From assembly GCF_014493765.1 (NCBI RefSeq), contig NZ_JACTVJ010000005.1, positions 744,001 through 808,000 on the forward strand: 64,000 nt of DNA, given 5' to 3'. This document shows, one piece after another, positions 34,101 to 41,457 of the stretch; the stretch's first letter is position 1, and every line of letters begins with the position of its first letter. Under the pieces are notes generated by a model that worked only from the letters and a program-made list of their open reading frames with translations, did no database searches and had not been told where the DNA came from. Source of the stretch: Streptomyces polyasparticus (GTDB lineage: Bacteria; Actinomycetota; Actinomycetes; Streptomycetales; Streptomycetaceae). Position numbers and translations under genes: made by a program.

Positions 34101-34357
34101 GCCCTGCGTACGGCGGCGCCGGTCTGCTCGTACGCCTGCTCCTTGCCGGGCGCGTAGGGCCCGCCGACCGAGATGACGGCGTCCCTGTCCGCGGCGAGCC
34201 GCTGCCGTGCGGCACCGAGCACGGTCTGCTCGGTCAGCGTGGCGAGAGCGGCGAGCACGGTCGCGGCAAGCAGCATGGCAAGCCCGGCCGCACCGAGCAC
34301 CAGCCCGTGATGCCGTCCTTTGCGCACCACGGCAGGCGTGCGCGTACTCCCCCGCAC
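31130..34357 (-). CDS. FtsX/MacB-type ABC transporter permease (1075 residues)
   Basis: The first gene of the exporter operon. An N-terminal transmembrane helix (residues about 18-42) precedes a periplasm-like domain, a block of FtsX helices (about 315-560), a second large extracytoplasmic domain (560-900) and the final FtsX helices (FALLRAIGVRKRQLAAFLW). The ELALLAARGAGTWRL motif in the first block is the cytosolic coupling region facing the ATPase. Start GTG 34357 follows a GGGGGTGA stretch. Together with the 935-residue permease it could form a heterodimeric exporter. Confidence 0.8.
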   Translation of the reverse strand: MRGSTRTPAVVRKGRHHGLVLGAAGLAMLLAATVLAALATLTEQTVLGAARQRLAADRDAVISVGGPYAPGKEQAYEQTGAAVRRALDGAYGGVPQQTYDALRVPENRATELSVADADGRVRGDVTVALAALEGLREHAETVSGRLPGPRPDGTVEAALSQPLAAELRVRPGDRLTVLTSADTELAVEVTGIYRPRAEAAALWGSQTGSFGGTDSLAVVPLTTVTGTPELAGDSVRSWLAVPDAGRFRLDDIDGLSDRAAAFSDSDPARSLFGGQVPPEARDLEIDSGLGPALDRLRTPIAVSRAGMYIPASLLAALALATLVLTARQLATHQRAELALLAARGAGTWRLAAGAAGQWAVLAVPAGIAAPFLAGPLLGLLPRVGLAEGDLPGTALIAAGWTAAALAVVVHGVAVLVPVVRSVRDRRAVSRLRWRPARFAAAQRLGADVVLAAVAVLGWLQLRQYRSPVGSASTVDLVLVFAPVMMTAAAAVLVLRLLPPAARLFDPLAQRGTGFVLPFGGWQLGRRAAGHAAAALVVTLALAVAALSSTALVILDRGDQDQASFQVGSDLRIDPSDRLADDRRRDAYAQSPGIRAVTPVTEVDASVAQQSVGVTAVNTGSGALTDHAGPKAAHLGEGIPEHGLRLVGSPKELTLRVRLSADGPGKAHPVLLTGYFEDGDGLVHGREVELREGGPVTVRLPVPPHTTHLVQLGLTMPYEVERRTYRLVVDEADELDRPGRWRDLFLPAPDLHVAGCPGAEPRKRPGEAPGPVLCSSGPERPGVLIDGVLRGPNTALVFPVRSIRLGFKGPKRPPAAPALADATLIDDGLAVVGDTVTVRQAVGGSARLKIVGTIEAIPGDEARDQPNLLVDSRAFAAQLLLSGGTPGVETFWWARADDGDARAAALAVRATPRLGKAIDVATAREALAADPLRRGTRAALALCLALAPPFAVVAFTLHTVLAARSRSREFALLRAIGVRKRQLAAFLWTEQLGLAAVAAVLGTLLGAGLAVLIMPVVTVEADARPVFPDLATEVPWMRVVVTAAVTTALICAVVTVAARSLGRVDLARVLRAGDDV

Positions 34358-34720
34358 CGGTCACCCCCCGTTTCGAGGGCACAGTATGTGCCCCCGCCGA
34401 AGAGCGCCGCAATGGCCGCGACCCCTCAACTCGGTTGCCCGGAGGGCTGGTTGACCATCCCGGCGGGTGCGCCCCCGCGACGGCCTTCCGGGGGCGGAGT
34501 CCCGCAGGTCCCACCCGCCCCGGACGCCCTCTCCAGACACGGCAGACATACGAAAAGCCGCGCCCTGACCTCAGGACGCGGCCCTCACGTAGTACGAAGA
34601 ACCTCAGCGGATCTCGCGTAGTGCGAAAGACCCCAGCGGATCTCGCGTAGTGCGAAGAACCCCAGCGGATCTCGCGTAGTGCGAAGAACCCCAGCGGATC
34701 TCGCGTGGTACGAAAAAACC
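34358..34720. other. Gene-free spacer holding a terminator and a 29-bp repeat array
   Basis: This 363-bp stretch lies between the upstream end of the exporter operon (34357) and the stop of the DUF3710 gene (34721). It contains the minus-strand hairpin at 34553-34582 and the tandem array at 34576-34721. Between 34358 and 34552 must lie the exporter promoter; I see no clear -35/-10 pair. Confidence 0.6.
34553..34582 (-). terminator. Terminator of the dut/DUF3710 operon
   Basis: GCCGCGCCCTGA (34557-34568) pairs with TCAGGACGCGGC (34571-34582) with one mismatch and a two-base gap; on the minus strand the stem is followed by TTTT. It lies 140 bases past the DUF3710 stop, after the repeat array. 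Confidence 0.7.
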
Positions 34721-34735
34721 TCAGCGGACCTCGGT
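34576..34735. repeat. 29-bp tandem repeat derived from the 3' end of the DUF3710 gene
   Basis: Units begin at 34605, 34634, 34663 and 34692 (29-bp steps), with a degenerate copy at 34576 and a last copy at 34722 that is the gene's own end. In the gene's direction each unit carries a decayed form of its final codons: GAGGTCCGCTGA becomes GAGATCCGCTGG. The array therefore looks like tandem duplication of the stop-codon region into the 3' untranslated leader-out. Confidence 0.88.
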
Positions 34736-35482
34736 GGTCTCCGGTCCGCGCTGCAGCTGGCCCATGCCGCCGGAGAAGCGGGACTCGGCCTGCGACTCCT
34801 CCTTGACGCCCTCGGGCACCATCTGGGCGTCCTCGGGCAGCTTCAGGACGATCGGGTCGCGCGGGGCCATCGGACCCTCGCCGCGCACCACGACGGTGTC
34901 GCGGAAGATCTGCTCCAGGAGACCCGCGGCCTGCGGCTGCACCGCACCCTGGCCGGAGATGACACCGCGCAGGAACCAGCGCGGACCGTCCACGCCCACG
35001 AAGCGCACGACCTGGACACCGCCCGTGCCGTCCGGCAGCTGGACCGGTACCTGCGCCCGCAGCTCCCAGCCGAGCGGGCCCTCGACCTCGTCGATCACAC
35101 CGCCCTGCTTGGTGATGCCGGAGGCGATCTCCTCGCGGACCTCGCCCCAGATGCCCTCCTTCTTGGGGGCGGCGAAGGCCTGCAGCTGAACCGCGCTGTC
35201 CTGGAGGACCACGGTGGCCGCGACGATGGCGTCACCGGCGACCTCGACCCGCAGCTCCATGCCCTCGACACCGGGCACGAACAGACCGCCCAGGTCGACC
35301 CGGCCCTCGGAGGGGCGGCCGACCTCGGAGACATCCCACGGCCCGTCGGGGCGCGGAGCCGGCGGAAGGTTCACCCGGCCGGGCTCGCCCTCCTCGCCGA
35401 CCTCTTGGTCCATGTCCTCGACGACCTGCTCGGCCTCGCCTGCCGCAGCCTCGGCCGCGTCCTTCTTACGACGTCCGAACAC
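34721..35482 (-). CDS. DUF3710 protein
   Basis: A 253-residue protein of the actinobacterial DUF3710 family, beginning VFGRRKKD with a GTG at 35482 preceded by GGAAGGAC. The N-terminal 40 residues are acidic; the body contains GPWDVSEV, VDLGGLFVPG and VRFVGVDGPRWFLRGVISG. Function unknown. It begins one base after the dut stop, so the two are co-translated; the same pairing occurs in mycobacteria, suggesting a link with nucleotide metabolism or DNA maintenance. Confidence 0.85.
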   Translation of the reverse strand: MFGRRKKDAAEAAAGEAEQVVEDMDQEVGEEGEPGRVNLPPAPRPDGPWDVSEVGRPSEGRVDLGGLFVPGVEGMELRVEVAGDAIVAATVVLQDSAVQLQAFAAPKKEGIWGEVREEIASGITKQGGVIDEVEGPLGWELRAQVPVQLPDGTGGVQVVRFVGVDGPRWFLRGVISGQGAVQPQAAGLLEQIFRDTVVVRGEGPMAPRDPIVLKLPEDAQMVPEGVKEESQAESRFSGGMGQLQRGPETTEVR

Positions 35483-35483
35483 G

Positions 35484-36020
35484 TCACTGTCCTTCCCGGT
35501 CGGATACGACCGAAGCGTATCGATTCCCACCCTTGTCGGCGGCCGTACCGCCTGCGTCGCCGTCCACCGCGGCATGGCCGCCGGTGGACCCGAAGCCCCC
35601 CTCGGCCCGGGCCGATCCGGGAAGCTCCGCCACCTCGTGGAAGCGGACCTTCTCGACCTGCTGGACGACAAGTTGGGCGATCCGGTCGAAGCGCTCGAAC
35701 CGCACGGTGTCGCGCGGATCGAGATTCACCACGATCACCTTGATCTCTCCACGGTACCCGGCATCCACCGTCCCCGGGGCATTCACCAGAGCGACGCCGC
35801 AGCGGGCCGCGAGCCCCGAGCGCGGGTGCACGAAGGCCGCGTACCCCTCGGGGAGCGCGATAGCCACACCGGTCGGCAGAACGGTCCGCTCCCCGGGGGC
35901 GAGTTCACAGGCCTCGGTCGTCCGCAGATCCGCACCCGCGTCGCCCGGCATCGCGTACGCGGGCAGCGGGACCTCGGGGTCGATGCGGCGGATCTGCACG
36001 TCGAGCAGGGGGTTGCTCAT
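35484..36020 (-). CDS. dut: dUTP diphosphatase (dUTPase)
   Basis: A 178-residue trimeric dUTPase with all five motifs: GDAGADL (26-32), HPRSGLA (65-71), the uridine hairpin NAPGTVDAGYRGEIKV (80-95), FDRIAQLVV and the C-terminal ARAEGGFGSTG (138-147). It hydrolyses dUTP to dUMP and pyrophosphate, preventing uracil misincorporation. About 30 residues extend past motif V, rich in Gly, Ala and Asp, beyond the usual end. It overlaps the thioesterase gene by ATGA. Confidence 0.97.
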   Translation of the reverse strand: MSNPLLDVQIRRIDPEVPLPAYAMPGDAGADLRTTEACELAPGERTVLPTGVAIALPEGYAAFVHPRSGLAARCGVALVNAPGTVDAGYRGEIKVIVVNLDPRDTVRFERFDRIAQLVVQQVEKVRFHEVAELPGSARAEGGFGSTGGHAAVDGDAGGTAADKGGNRYASVVSDREGQ

Positions 36021-36601
36021 GGGTTCACCTCGAAGGCGCGTGCGCGCCGCACCTGGTCGGGGTCGCTCATCGCGGCGTCGATCTCCTCGGGCCGCCCGTT
36101 GTCGATGAAGTGGTCGACCTTGACCTCGATGAACAGCGCGTCGGCCCGCACCGCGACCTCGCCGTCGGGGCCGCCGATCCGTCCCACGGCCGTGGAGTAG
36201 ATCTTGCGTCCGGCCACCGCGGTGACCTCGGCCTCCAAGTGCAGCACGGTACCGACGGGCACCGGCCGTACGAAGTCGGTCTCGAGCCGTCCGGTGACCG
36301 CGATCGCGCGGAGCAGCCAGTTCAGGGAGCCGAGCGTCTCGTCGAGCGCGGAGGCGAGCACACCGCCGTGCGCGAGGCCCGGCGCACCCTGGTGCTCGGG
36401 CTTGACGGTGAACTCCGCGGTGATCGCCACGCCTTCACCGGCCCGCGCCTGGAGGTGCAGTCCGTGCGGCTGGGCGTCTCCGCAGCCGAAGCAGTGCGCG
36501 TAGTGCGCTCCGAGCAGCTCTCCCGGGGGCGGCGCGTCGGGGTGCCGTACCGGCGCCGTGGCGTCGTCCGGGGGCGTCAACGATGGTGTTCGTCCACTCA
36601 C
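36017..36601 (-). CDS. PaaI-family hotdog thioesterase
   Basis: A 194-residue hotdog-fold protein. GLAHGGVLASALDETLG contains the family's catalytic-helix motif, and CFGCGDAQPHGL just before it is a common variant of the N-terminal segment. It probably hydrolyses an acyl-CoA thioester. GTG 36601 is chosen where the non-conserved upstream sequence ends. It heads the thioesterase-dut-DUF3710 unit and is divergent from the DUF3093 gene, with 57 bp between starts for both promoters. Confidence 0.8.
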   Translation of the reverse strand: MSGRTPSLTPPDDATAPVRHPDAPPPGELLGAHYAHCFGCGDAQPHGLHLQARAGEGVAITAEFTVKPEHQGAPGLAHGGVLASALDETLGSLNWLLRAIAVTGRLETDFVRPVPVGTVLHLEAEVTAVAGRKIYSTAVGRIGGPDGEVAVRADALFIEVKVDHFIDNGRPEEIDAAMSDPDQVRRARAFEVNP

Positions 36602-36658
36602 AGGCGGAGACCTTACCCGCGCAATCGATTGCCTTGAGCACCGTGCCAAGCTTGACCC

Positions 36659-37129
36659 ATGCAGCAAGCCACCGAAACGTACGACGAACGTCTCACCGCT
36701 CCCCGCTCCTGGTGGGTGATCGCGGTGGCCGTGGGGATCTCCTGCGCCCTGATGCTGCTGCCGCTCGGCACGCTCCCGATGCTCGGCGGCCTGATCGGCG
36801 GCACCGCGCTGGCCTCGGTCATGGTGAGTTCGTACGGTTCGGCCCGCGTCCGTGTCGTGGCCGGCTCGCTGGTCGCGGGCCGGGCCCGTATCCCGCTGAC
36901 CGCGCTCGGCACCCCTGAGGTGCTGGACCGGGACGAGGCGCTCGCCTGGCGCACCCACAAGTCGGATCCCCGCGCCTTCATGCTGCTGCGCAGCTATGTC
37001 CCGCAGGCGGTCCGCATCCCGGTCACGGACCCCGAGGACCCGACCCCGTACGTGTATGTGTCGACGCGCGCGCCGGAGCGCCTGGCGGCGGCGCTGACGC
37101 GCCAGCCGCCCGACGCACTCGGCTCCTGA
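36659..37129 (+). CDS. DUF3093 membrane protein
   Basis: A 156-residue protein with two adjacent transmembrane helices (about 18-34 and 38-56) and a cytosolic PH-like domain in which the block LRSYVPQAVRIPVTDPEDPT is characteristic of DUF3093. Function unknown. It is found beside dut in other actinobacteria. Confidence 0.8.
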   Translation: MQQATETYDERLTAPRSWWVIAVAVGISCALMLLPLGTLPMLGGLIGGTALASVMVSSYGSARVRVVAGSLVAGRARIPLTALGTPEVLDRDEALAWRTHKSDPRAFMLLRSYVPQAVRIPVTDPEDPTPYVYVSTRAPERLAAALTRQPPDALGS

Positions 37130-37142
37130 CGCACTCGGCTCC

Positions 37143-37167
37143 AGGGCCCGGCCCTTGAGCGGGCCCT
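37143..37167. terminator. Hairpin between convergent DUF3093 and EcsC-like genes
   Basis: AGGGCCC (37143-37149) pairs with GGGCCCT (37161-37167) across an 11-base loop; the right arm touches the stop codon of the minus-strand gene. Confidence 0.5.
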
Positions 37168-38134
37168 AGCCCTCGAGCTCTTTGCGGTCCGGAGCCGCCA
37201 GCGGATTCAACGGATCCAGCGGGTTCACGGGCCGCTCCAGGGGCGGCAGCGCATCCAGCGCGTCCCACGGGACCTGGTGCGCCCGCAGATCCCTGCGGAC
37301 CTTCTCGGCGAGCTTCTTCGTGTCGCGGCGGTTCATCACCGCGCCCACGGCGGCGCCGACCATGAACGGCATCAGGTTCGGCAGGTTCCGCACCATCCGC
37401 TTCATGATCTGCTGGCGCAGCTCGCGCTTCATCTGCCCGCCGAGCGCCGCGTTTATCGTCTGCGGCTTGCTCACCTCGATGCCGCGCTCCTCCGTCCAGG
37501 AGGTCAGATACGCGGTGGAGCGGGACTTCAGATTGCCGGGCGGCCGCAGCCCGTACACCTCGTGCAGTTCGGCGATCAGCTTCAGCTCGATCGCGGCCAC
37601 GCCGGTGATCTCCGCGGCCATCTCGGCCGGCATCGCGGGCGGCACGGGCAGCATCGCCGCCGCGCCGACTCCGGCGCCGACGGTCGATGACGCGTTGGCC
37701 GCTCCGGCGACCAGTTTGTCGGCGAGCTGCTCGGGGCCGAGGCCCGGGAACTGCCGCCGCAGCGTGGCGAGATCACGCACCGGCACACGCGGTGCGTTGT
37801 CGATGATCCGGTCGGCGAGATAGCCGATACCGGCCTTGGCGCTCTCCTGGCCCTTGCGCACGCCTTTCTTGACCTTGTCGAGTCTGCGCGACGGGGCGGC
37901 GGCGGTGACGTCGCCGTCCGTCGTGGAGACCTCTGCGCCCGCCGAGGCGGGCGCAATCGTGCCGGCCGGCACGGGCCGGCCGGTGGCGTCCGCCGGTTCG
38001 AGCGAGGCCCCGGGGCCTCGCTCGTCGTCACGTGCGCCTGGTGACGGTGCGGACGTCTGCGAGCCGTCCGCCTTCCGCCTCTTCGTCGAGCCCAGCCGGA
38101 ACTTTCGCTTCCGGGGCGGGGTCGAGCCAGTCAC
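37166..38134 (-). CDS. EcsC-like hypothetical protein
   Basis: A 322-residue protein beginning at a GTG. The first 85 residues are low-complexity and basic. The middle contains Gly/Ala-rich segments that could insert in or lie on the membrane (TVGAGVGAAAMLPVPPAMPA; LMPFMVGAAVGAVMN), resembling the EcsC family. The C-terminus ends in a Pro-Leu-Asp-rich stretch. No catalytic motif is recognised, and the EcsC assignment is tentative. Confidence 0.55.
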   Translation of the reverse strand: MTGSTPPRKRKFRLGSTKRRKADGSQTSAPSPGARDDERGPGASLEPADATGRPVPAGTIAPASAGAEVSTTDGDVTAAAPSRRLDKVKKGVRKGQESAKAGIGYLADRIIDNAPRVPVRDLATLRRQFPGLGPEQLADKLVAGAANASSTVGAGVGAAAMLPVPPAMPAEMAAEITGVAAIELKLIAELHEVYGLRPPGNLKSRSTAYLTSWTEERGIEVSKPQTINAALGGQMKRELRQQIMKRMVRNLPNLMPFMVGAAVGAVMNRRDTKKLAEKVRRDLRAHQVPWDALDALPPLERPVNPLDPLNPLAAPDRKELEG

Positions 38135-38148
38135 GGCCGACCCACGCC

Positions 38149-38445
38149 TCAGTCGCAGTCGCGGCAGATGGGCTGGCCGTTCTTCTCGCGGGCCAGCTGG
38201 CTGCGGTGGTGGACCAGGAAGCAGCTCATGCAGGTGAACTCGTCCGCCTGCTTGGGCATGACCCGGACGGCCAGTTCCTCGTTCGAGAGATCTGCGCCGG
38301 GCAGCTCCAGGCCTTCCGCGGCCTCGAACTCGTCGACGTCGACCGACGAGGTCGACTTGTCGTTCCGCCGGGCCTTCAGCTCTTCGATGCTGTCGGACTC
38401 GACGTCGTCATCGGTCTTGCGTGGGGTGTCGTAATCCGTTGCCAT
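38149..38445 (-). CDS. DUF4193 zinc-ribbon-like protein
   Basis: A 98-residue acidic protein starting MATDYDTPRK and ending in two CxxC pairs (CMSC and CRDC) that would hold one zinc. It is the conserved actinobacterial DUF4193 family, of the same size and with the same DEFTCMSCFLVHHRSQLA block. Possibly a transcription-associated or RNA-polymerase-interacting factor by its size and charge, but this is a guess. Confidence 0.85.
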   Translation of the reverse strand: MATDYDTPRKTDDDVESDSIEELKARRNDKSTSSVDVDEFEAAEGLELPGADLSNEELAVRVMPKQADEFTCMSCFLVHHRSQLAREKNGQPICRDCD

Positions 38446-38839
38446 GTCGCTCTCCCCCTCTGGGTGTCTGCGGTGTCTCCAGCGCACGTAACGCGTGAGA
38501 GGCCGGACTTGTGCCCGACCCGAGGCGGAGATTTTGCCTCACATCAAGGTCTGTTACTCAATCGACACCCAACCGCCCCTCCCAAGAGGTGATCGTTTGG
38601 ATGGCGATGGGGACCGTACACGGTCCACTTCTTCCTCTTCACGGGCGCCACCCCGTGTACTTCCCGTGATCAAGACCCCTGAAAACCCTGGATTTTCCGG
38701 GCTTTCCGACATCTGCGGCGATCACGGAGAGTAGATGGCCGAAAAATCGCCCCTGTGATCGATTCCACACGACCTCCTCGGGAGCAGGTCCCGAAAATTC
38801 CGCTAAAAGCGAACTTCGCAAGCGATTCGCGACAGCATC
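38446..38839. other. Intergenic region with dyads between DUF4193 and cutS
   Basis: 394 bp, less G+C-rich than its surroundings. It contains the dyad GGACCGTACACGGTCC (38611-38626, 7-bp arms) and CCGTGATC/GATCACGG inverted copies near 38665 and 38719. The DUF4193 promoter should lie at its left end. A 60-codon minus frame at 38639-38821 lacks support. Confidence 0.45.
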
Positions 38840-40087
38840 TCAGATCGGCAGGGTGACTCGCATCACGAGACCACCCCCCTCACGTGGCTCGGCGATGATA
38901 CGGCCCCCGTGGGCCCTCGCCACCGACTGAACGATCGAGAGGCCCAGTCCGACACCCTTGTCGCTCCCCGTCCTCTCCGTCCGTAGGCGCCGGAAGGGCT
39001 CGAAGAGGTTGTCCACCTCGTACGCGGGCACCACCGGGCCCGTGTTGGACACGACGAGCACCGCCTGCCCGTGCACGGCCTCCGTGGTGACCTCGACCCA
39101 GCCGCCTTCGGGGATGTTGTACCTCACGGCGTTCTGGACGAGGTTGAGGGCGATCCGCTCCAGGAGCACCCCGTTGCCCTGGACGACGGCCAGACCGCGC
39201 TCACCGCGGATCTCGACGCCCTTCTCCTCGGCCTCCGGGCGCACCTGGTCGAGGGCGCGCGAGGCGACCTCCGCGAGGTCCACGGGCTTGCGCTCGACGA
39301 TCTGGTTGTCGCTGCGCGCGAGCAGCAGCAGGCCCTCCACCAGCTCCTCGCTGCGTTTGTTGGTGGACAGGAGCGTCTTGCCCAGCTGCTGGAGCTCGGC
39401 GGGCGCGCCCGGGTCCGACAGATGCACTTCGAGGAGCGTGCGGTTGATGGCGAGCGGGGTGCGCAGCTCGTGCGAGGCGTTGGCGACGAACCGCTGCTGC
39501 GCGGTGAAGGCGCGCTCCAGACGGTCGAGCATTTCGTCGAAGGTGTCCGAGAGCTCCTTCAACTCGTCGTCGGGACCGTCCAGTTCGATACGGCGGGTCA
39601 GGTCCGAGCCGGCCACCTGGCGGGCGGTCCGGGTGATCCGGCCGAGCGGTGACAGGACGCGTCCGGCCATCGCGTAACCGAATCCGAAGGCGATGACGCT
39701 GAGGCCGAGCAGCGCGAGCAGCGAGCGGCTCAGGAGGTCGTCGAGGGCCTTCTGGCGCTGGTGGTCCACGCAGATGCGCGCCGCCTCGTTGAAGGCGTCG
39801 ACGCTGTCGAACGAGCGGCCGGAGAGGGCCGGGCAGGAACTGGAGTCGATCTTCACCTCGCCGCTGACGATCCTGAACGGCATCTCGTTGCCCACGTGCA
39901 CGGCCTGTGCGGCCAGCAGGTAGATGATCGAGAGCAGCAGGATGCCGGCGATCAGGAACATCCCGCCGTAAAGGAGCGTGAGCCTTATCCGGATGGTCGG
40001 GCGCAGCCACGGGAAGGGCGGTTCGGTCTTGTGGGGGTCCCACGTCGGCTTGGGCGGCGCCGCTGGAGGCGCCGGAGTGGCGGCCAT
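38840..40087 (-). CDS. cutS: CutS sensor histidine kinase
   Basis: A 415-residue kinase with transmembrane helices at about 36-61 and 120-141, a short extracytoplasmic loop with two cysteines (Cys85 and Cys106), a HAMP domain, phospho-acceptor His206 (NASHELRTPLA), and a HATPase domain (NLVQNAVRYN, DKGVGLGLSIV). The paired loop cysteines and neighbouring CutR match the Streptomyces CutRS system, which is linked to secretion and protein-folding stress and to development; the cysteines are thought to sense the redox state outside the membrane. The start lies seven bases past the cutR stop. Confidence 0.88.
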   Translation of the reverse strand: MAATPAPPAAPPKPTWDPHKTEPPFPWLRPTIRIRLTLLYGGMFLIAGILLLSIIYLLAAQAVHVGNEMPFRIVSGEVKIDSSSCPALSGRSFDSVDAFNEAARICVDHQRQKALDDLLSRSLLALLGLSVIAFGFGYAMAGRVLSPLGRITRTARQVAGSDLTRRIELDGPDDELKELSDTFDEMLDRLERAFTAQQRFVANASHELRTPLAINRTLLEVHLSDPGAPAELQQLGKTLLSTNKRSEELVEGLLLLARSDNQIVERKPVDLAEVASRALDQVRPEAEEKGVEIRGERGLAVVQGNGVLLERIALNLVQNAVRYNIPEGGWVEVTTEAVHGQAVLVVSNTGPVVPAYEVDNLFEPFRRLRTERTGSDKGVGLGLSIVQSVARAHGGRIIAEPREGGGLVMRVTLPI

Positions 40088-40094
40088 CGAGGGA

Positions 40095-40748
40095 TCAGAT
40101 CCGATAGCCCGAGCCGGGGACCGTGACGATCACCGGGGGCTCGCCGAGCTTGCGGCGCAGGGTCATGACGGTCACGCGGACCACGTTCGTGAACGGGTCG
40201 GTGTTCTCGTCCCAGGCCTTCTCCAGGAGCTGCTCCGCGGAGACCACGGCGCCCTCGGAACGGAGGAGCACCTCAAGGACCGCGAACTCCTTGGGGGCGA
40301 GCTGGATCTCGTTGCCGTCGCGGAAGACCTCGCGGCGGTTCGGGTCGAGCTTGATGCCGGCCCGCTCCAGGACGGGCGGCAGCGCGACGGTGGTGCGCCG
40401 GCCCAGGGCGCGCACGCGCGCGGTGAGCTCGGTGAACGCGAAGGGCTTGGGCAGATAGTCGTCCGCGCCGAGCTCCAGGCCCTCGACACGGTCGCTGACG
40501 TCGCCGGACGCCGTGAGCATCAGGACGCGCGTGGGCATCCCGAGCTCGACGATCTTGCGGCAGACGTCGTCGCCGTGGACGACGGGCAGGTCGCGGTCGA
40601 GTACGACGACGTCGTAGTCGTTGACGCCGATGCGTTCGAGGGCCGCGCCGCCGTCGTACACGACGTCCACGGCCATGGCCTCGCGGCGCAGTCCGGTGGC
40701 CACCGCATCGGCGAGCAGCTGCTCGTCCTCGACGACGAGTACGCGCAC
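40095..40748 (-). CDS. cutR: CutR response regulator
   Basis: A 217-residue OmpR-class regulator: acidic pocket VEDE, phospho-acceptor Asp51 (VVLDRDLP), KPF, and a C-terminal winged helix (LAPKEFAVLEVLLRSEG; VRVTVMTLRRKLG). GTG 40748 has AGAAGGGAC eight bases upstream; the frame extends further but without conserved sequence. It acts with CutS, encoded seven bases downstream. Confidence 0.88.
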   Translation of the reverse strand: MRVLVVEDEQLLADAVATGLRREAMAVDVVYDGGAALERIGVNDYDVVVLDRDLPVVHGDDVCRKIVELGMPTRVLMLTASGDVSDRVEGLELGADDYLPKPFAFTELTARVRALGRRTTVALPPVLERAGIKLDPNRREVFRDGNEIQLAPKEFAVLEVLLRSEGAVVSAEQLLEKAWDENTDPFTNVVRVTVMTLRRKLGEPPVIVTVPGSGYRI

Positions 40749-41199
40749 GTCGCTGTCCCTTCTGTGAGCCCGGTGAGCGGGCTGAGTCCTGATGAGCCCG
40801 CTGGGCAGAGGGCCGTCCCACCGACCGGCCCGCGGCATGAGCGACAGGTTCCGGTCACATGGTGATGCCTCCATCCTGCCCCTTTGGGCCGTAAACCGGC
40901 TGTAAGACGCCAAGGGCCGCGAAGAGAAGGGCCCGGGAGCCCCGTACGCCCCTGCCTCGAAGCTTTCGCCTCGGTACGGGAATCAAAAGATCCCTCGGCC
41001 GGTTGAGGTTTCCGCGACAGGAACCCAGGGGAGGACGGCCTTACACCCGCGATCACTCTTTGCAAGTGGCACGCCACGAACCGTTTTTGTGGAGCGGCAC
41101 CCGCACCGCATCCGTCGAGACGGCAAGAGACGTGATCGCCCCTTCCCGAGGGCACACCCCCGTGCCACCGACACTCGACCCACGACGAGGGGGCGCACC
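40749..41199. other. Divergent intergenic region upstream of cutRS
   Basis: 451 bp between cutR and the 53-residue gene. It must contain both promoters, but I cannot assign -35/-10 pairs with confidence. No RNA gene or repeat is apparent. Confidence 0.4.
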
Positions 41200-41361
41200 A
41201 TGGACGCATTCACCGCAGGGCTTCTGCAGCGCATAAAGGCCACGGAGACGGACCTCACGCGGGCACGTGAGGACGGCGACGACTTCCTCGCGGAGGTGGA
41301 ACAGGCCGAGCTCGAGGACCTGCACCGCCTCGCTGCCGAGCACGGCGTGCAGGTCGCCTAG
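41200..41361 (+). CDS. 53-residue conserved acidic helical protein
   Basis: A short ORF with GAGGGG ahead of its ATG and a strong terminator after it. The product is almost entirely helical (LLQRIKATETDLTRAREDG; VEQAELEDLHRLAAEHG) and acidic, probably forming a coiled-coil hairpin. I recall similar small proteins in other Streptomyces but no known function. Confidence 0.75.
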   Translation: MDAFTAGLLQRIKATETDLTRAREDGDDFLAEVEQAELEDLHRLAAEHGVQVA

Positions 41362-41387
41362 TTCGCGACGCCTGTACGTCCGTACGT

Positions 41388-41426
41388 CGAAGGGGCCCGC
41401 CGCATCGGATGCGGTGGGCCCCTTCG
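41388..41426. terminator. Strong bidirectional hairpin terminator
   Basis: CGAAGGGGCCCGCCGCAT (41388-41405) pairs with ATGCGGTGGGCCCCTTCG (41409-41426) with one mismatch and a three-base loop. It lies between the convergent 53-residue gene and the inositol monophosphatase. Confidence 0.85.
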
Positions 41427-41457
41427 TATGCCCGGGTCGTGTGCCCAGGCGTCCGCC

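Noticed and set aside
38639-38821. 60-codon minus-strand gene in the cutS-DUF4193 gap
   Set aside because: It has no ribosome site, no recognisable family and ordinary codon bias is absent.
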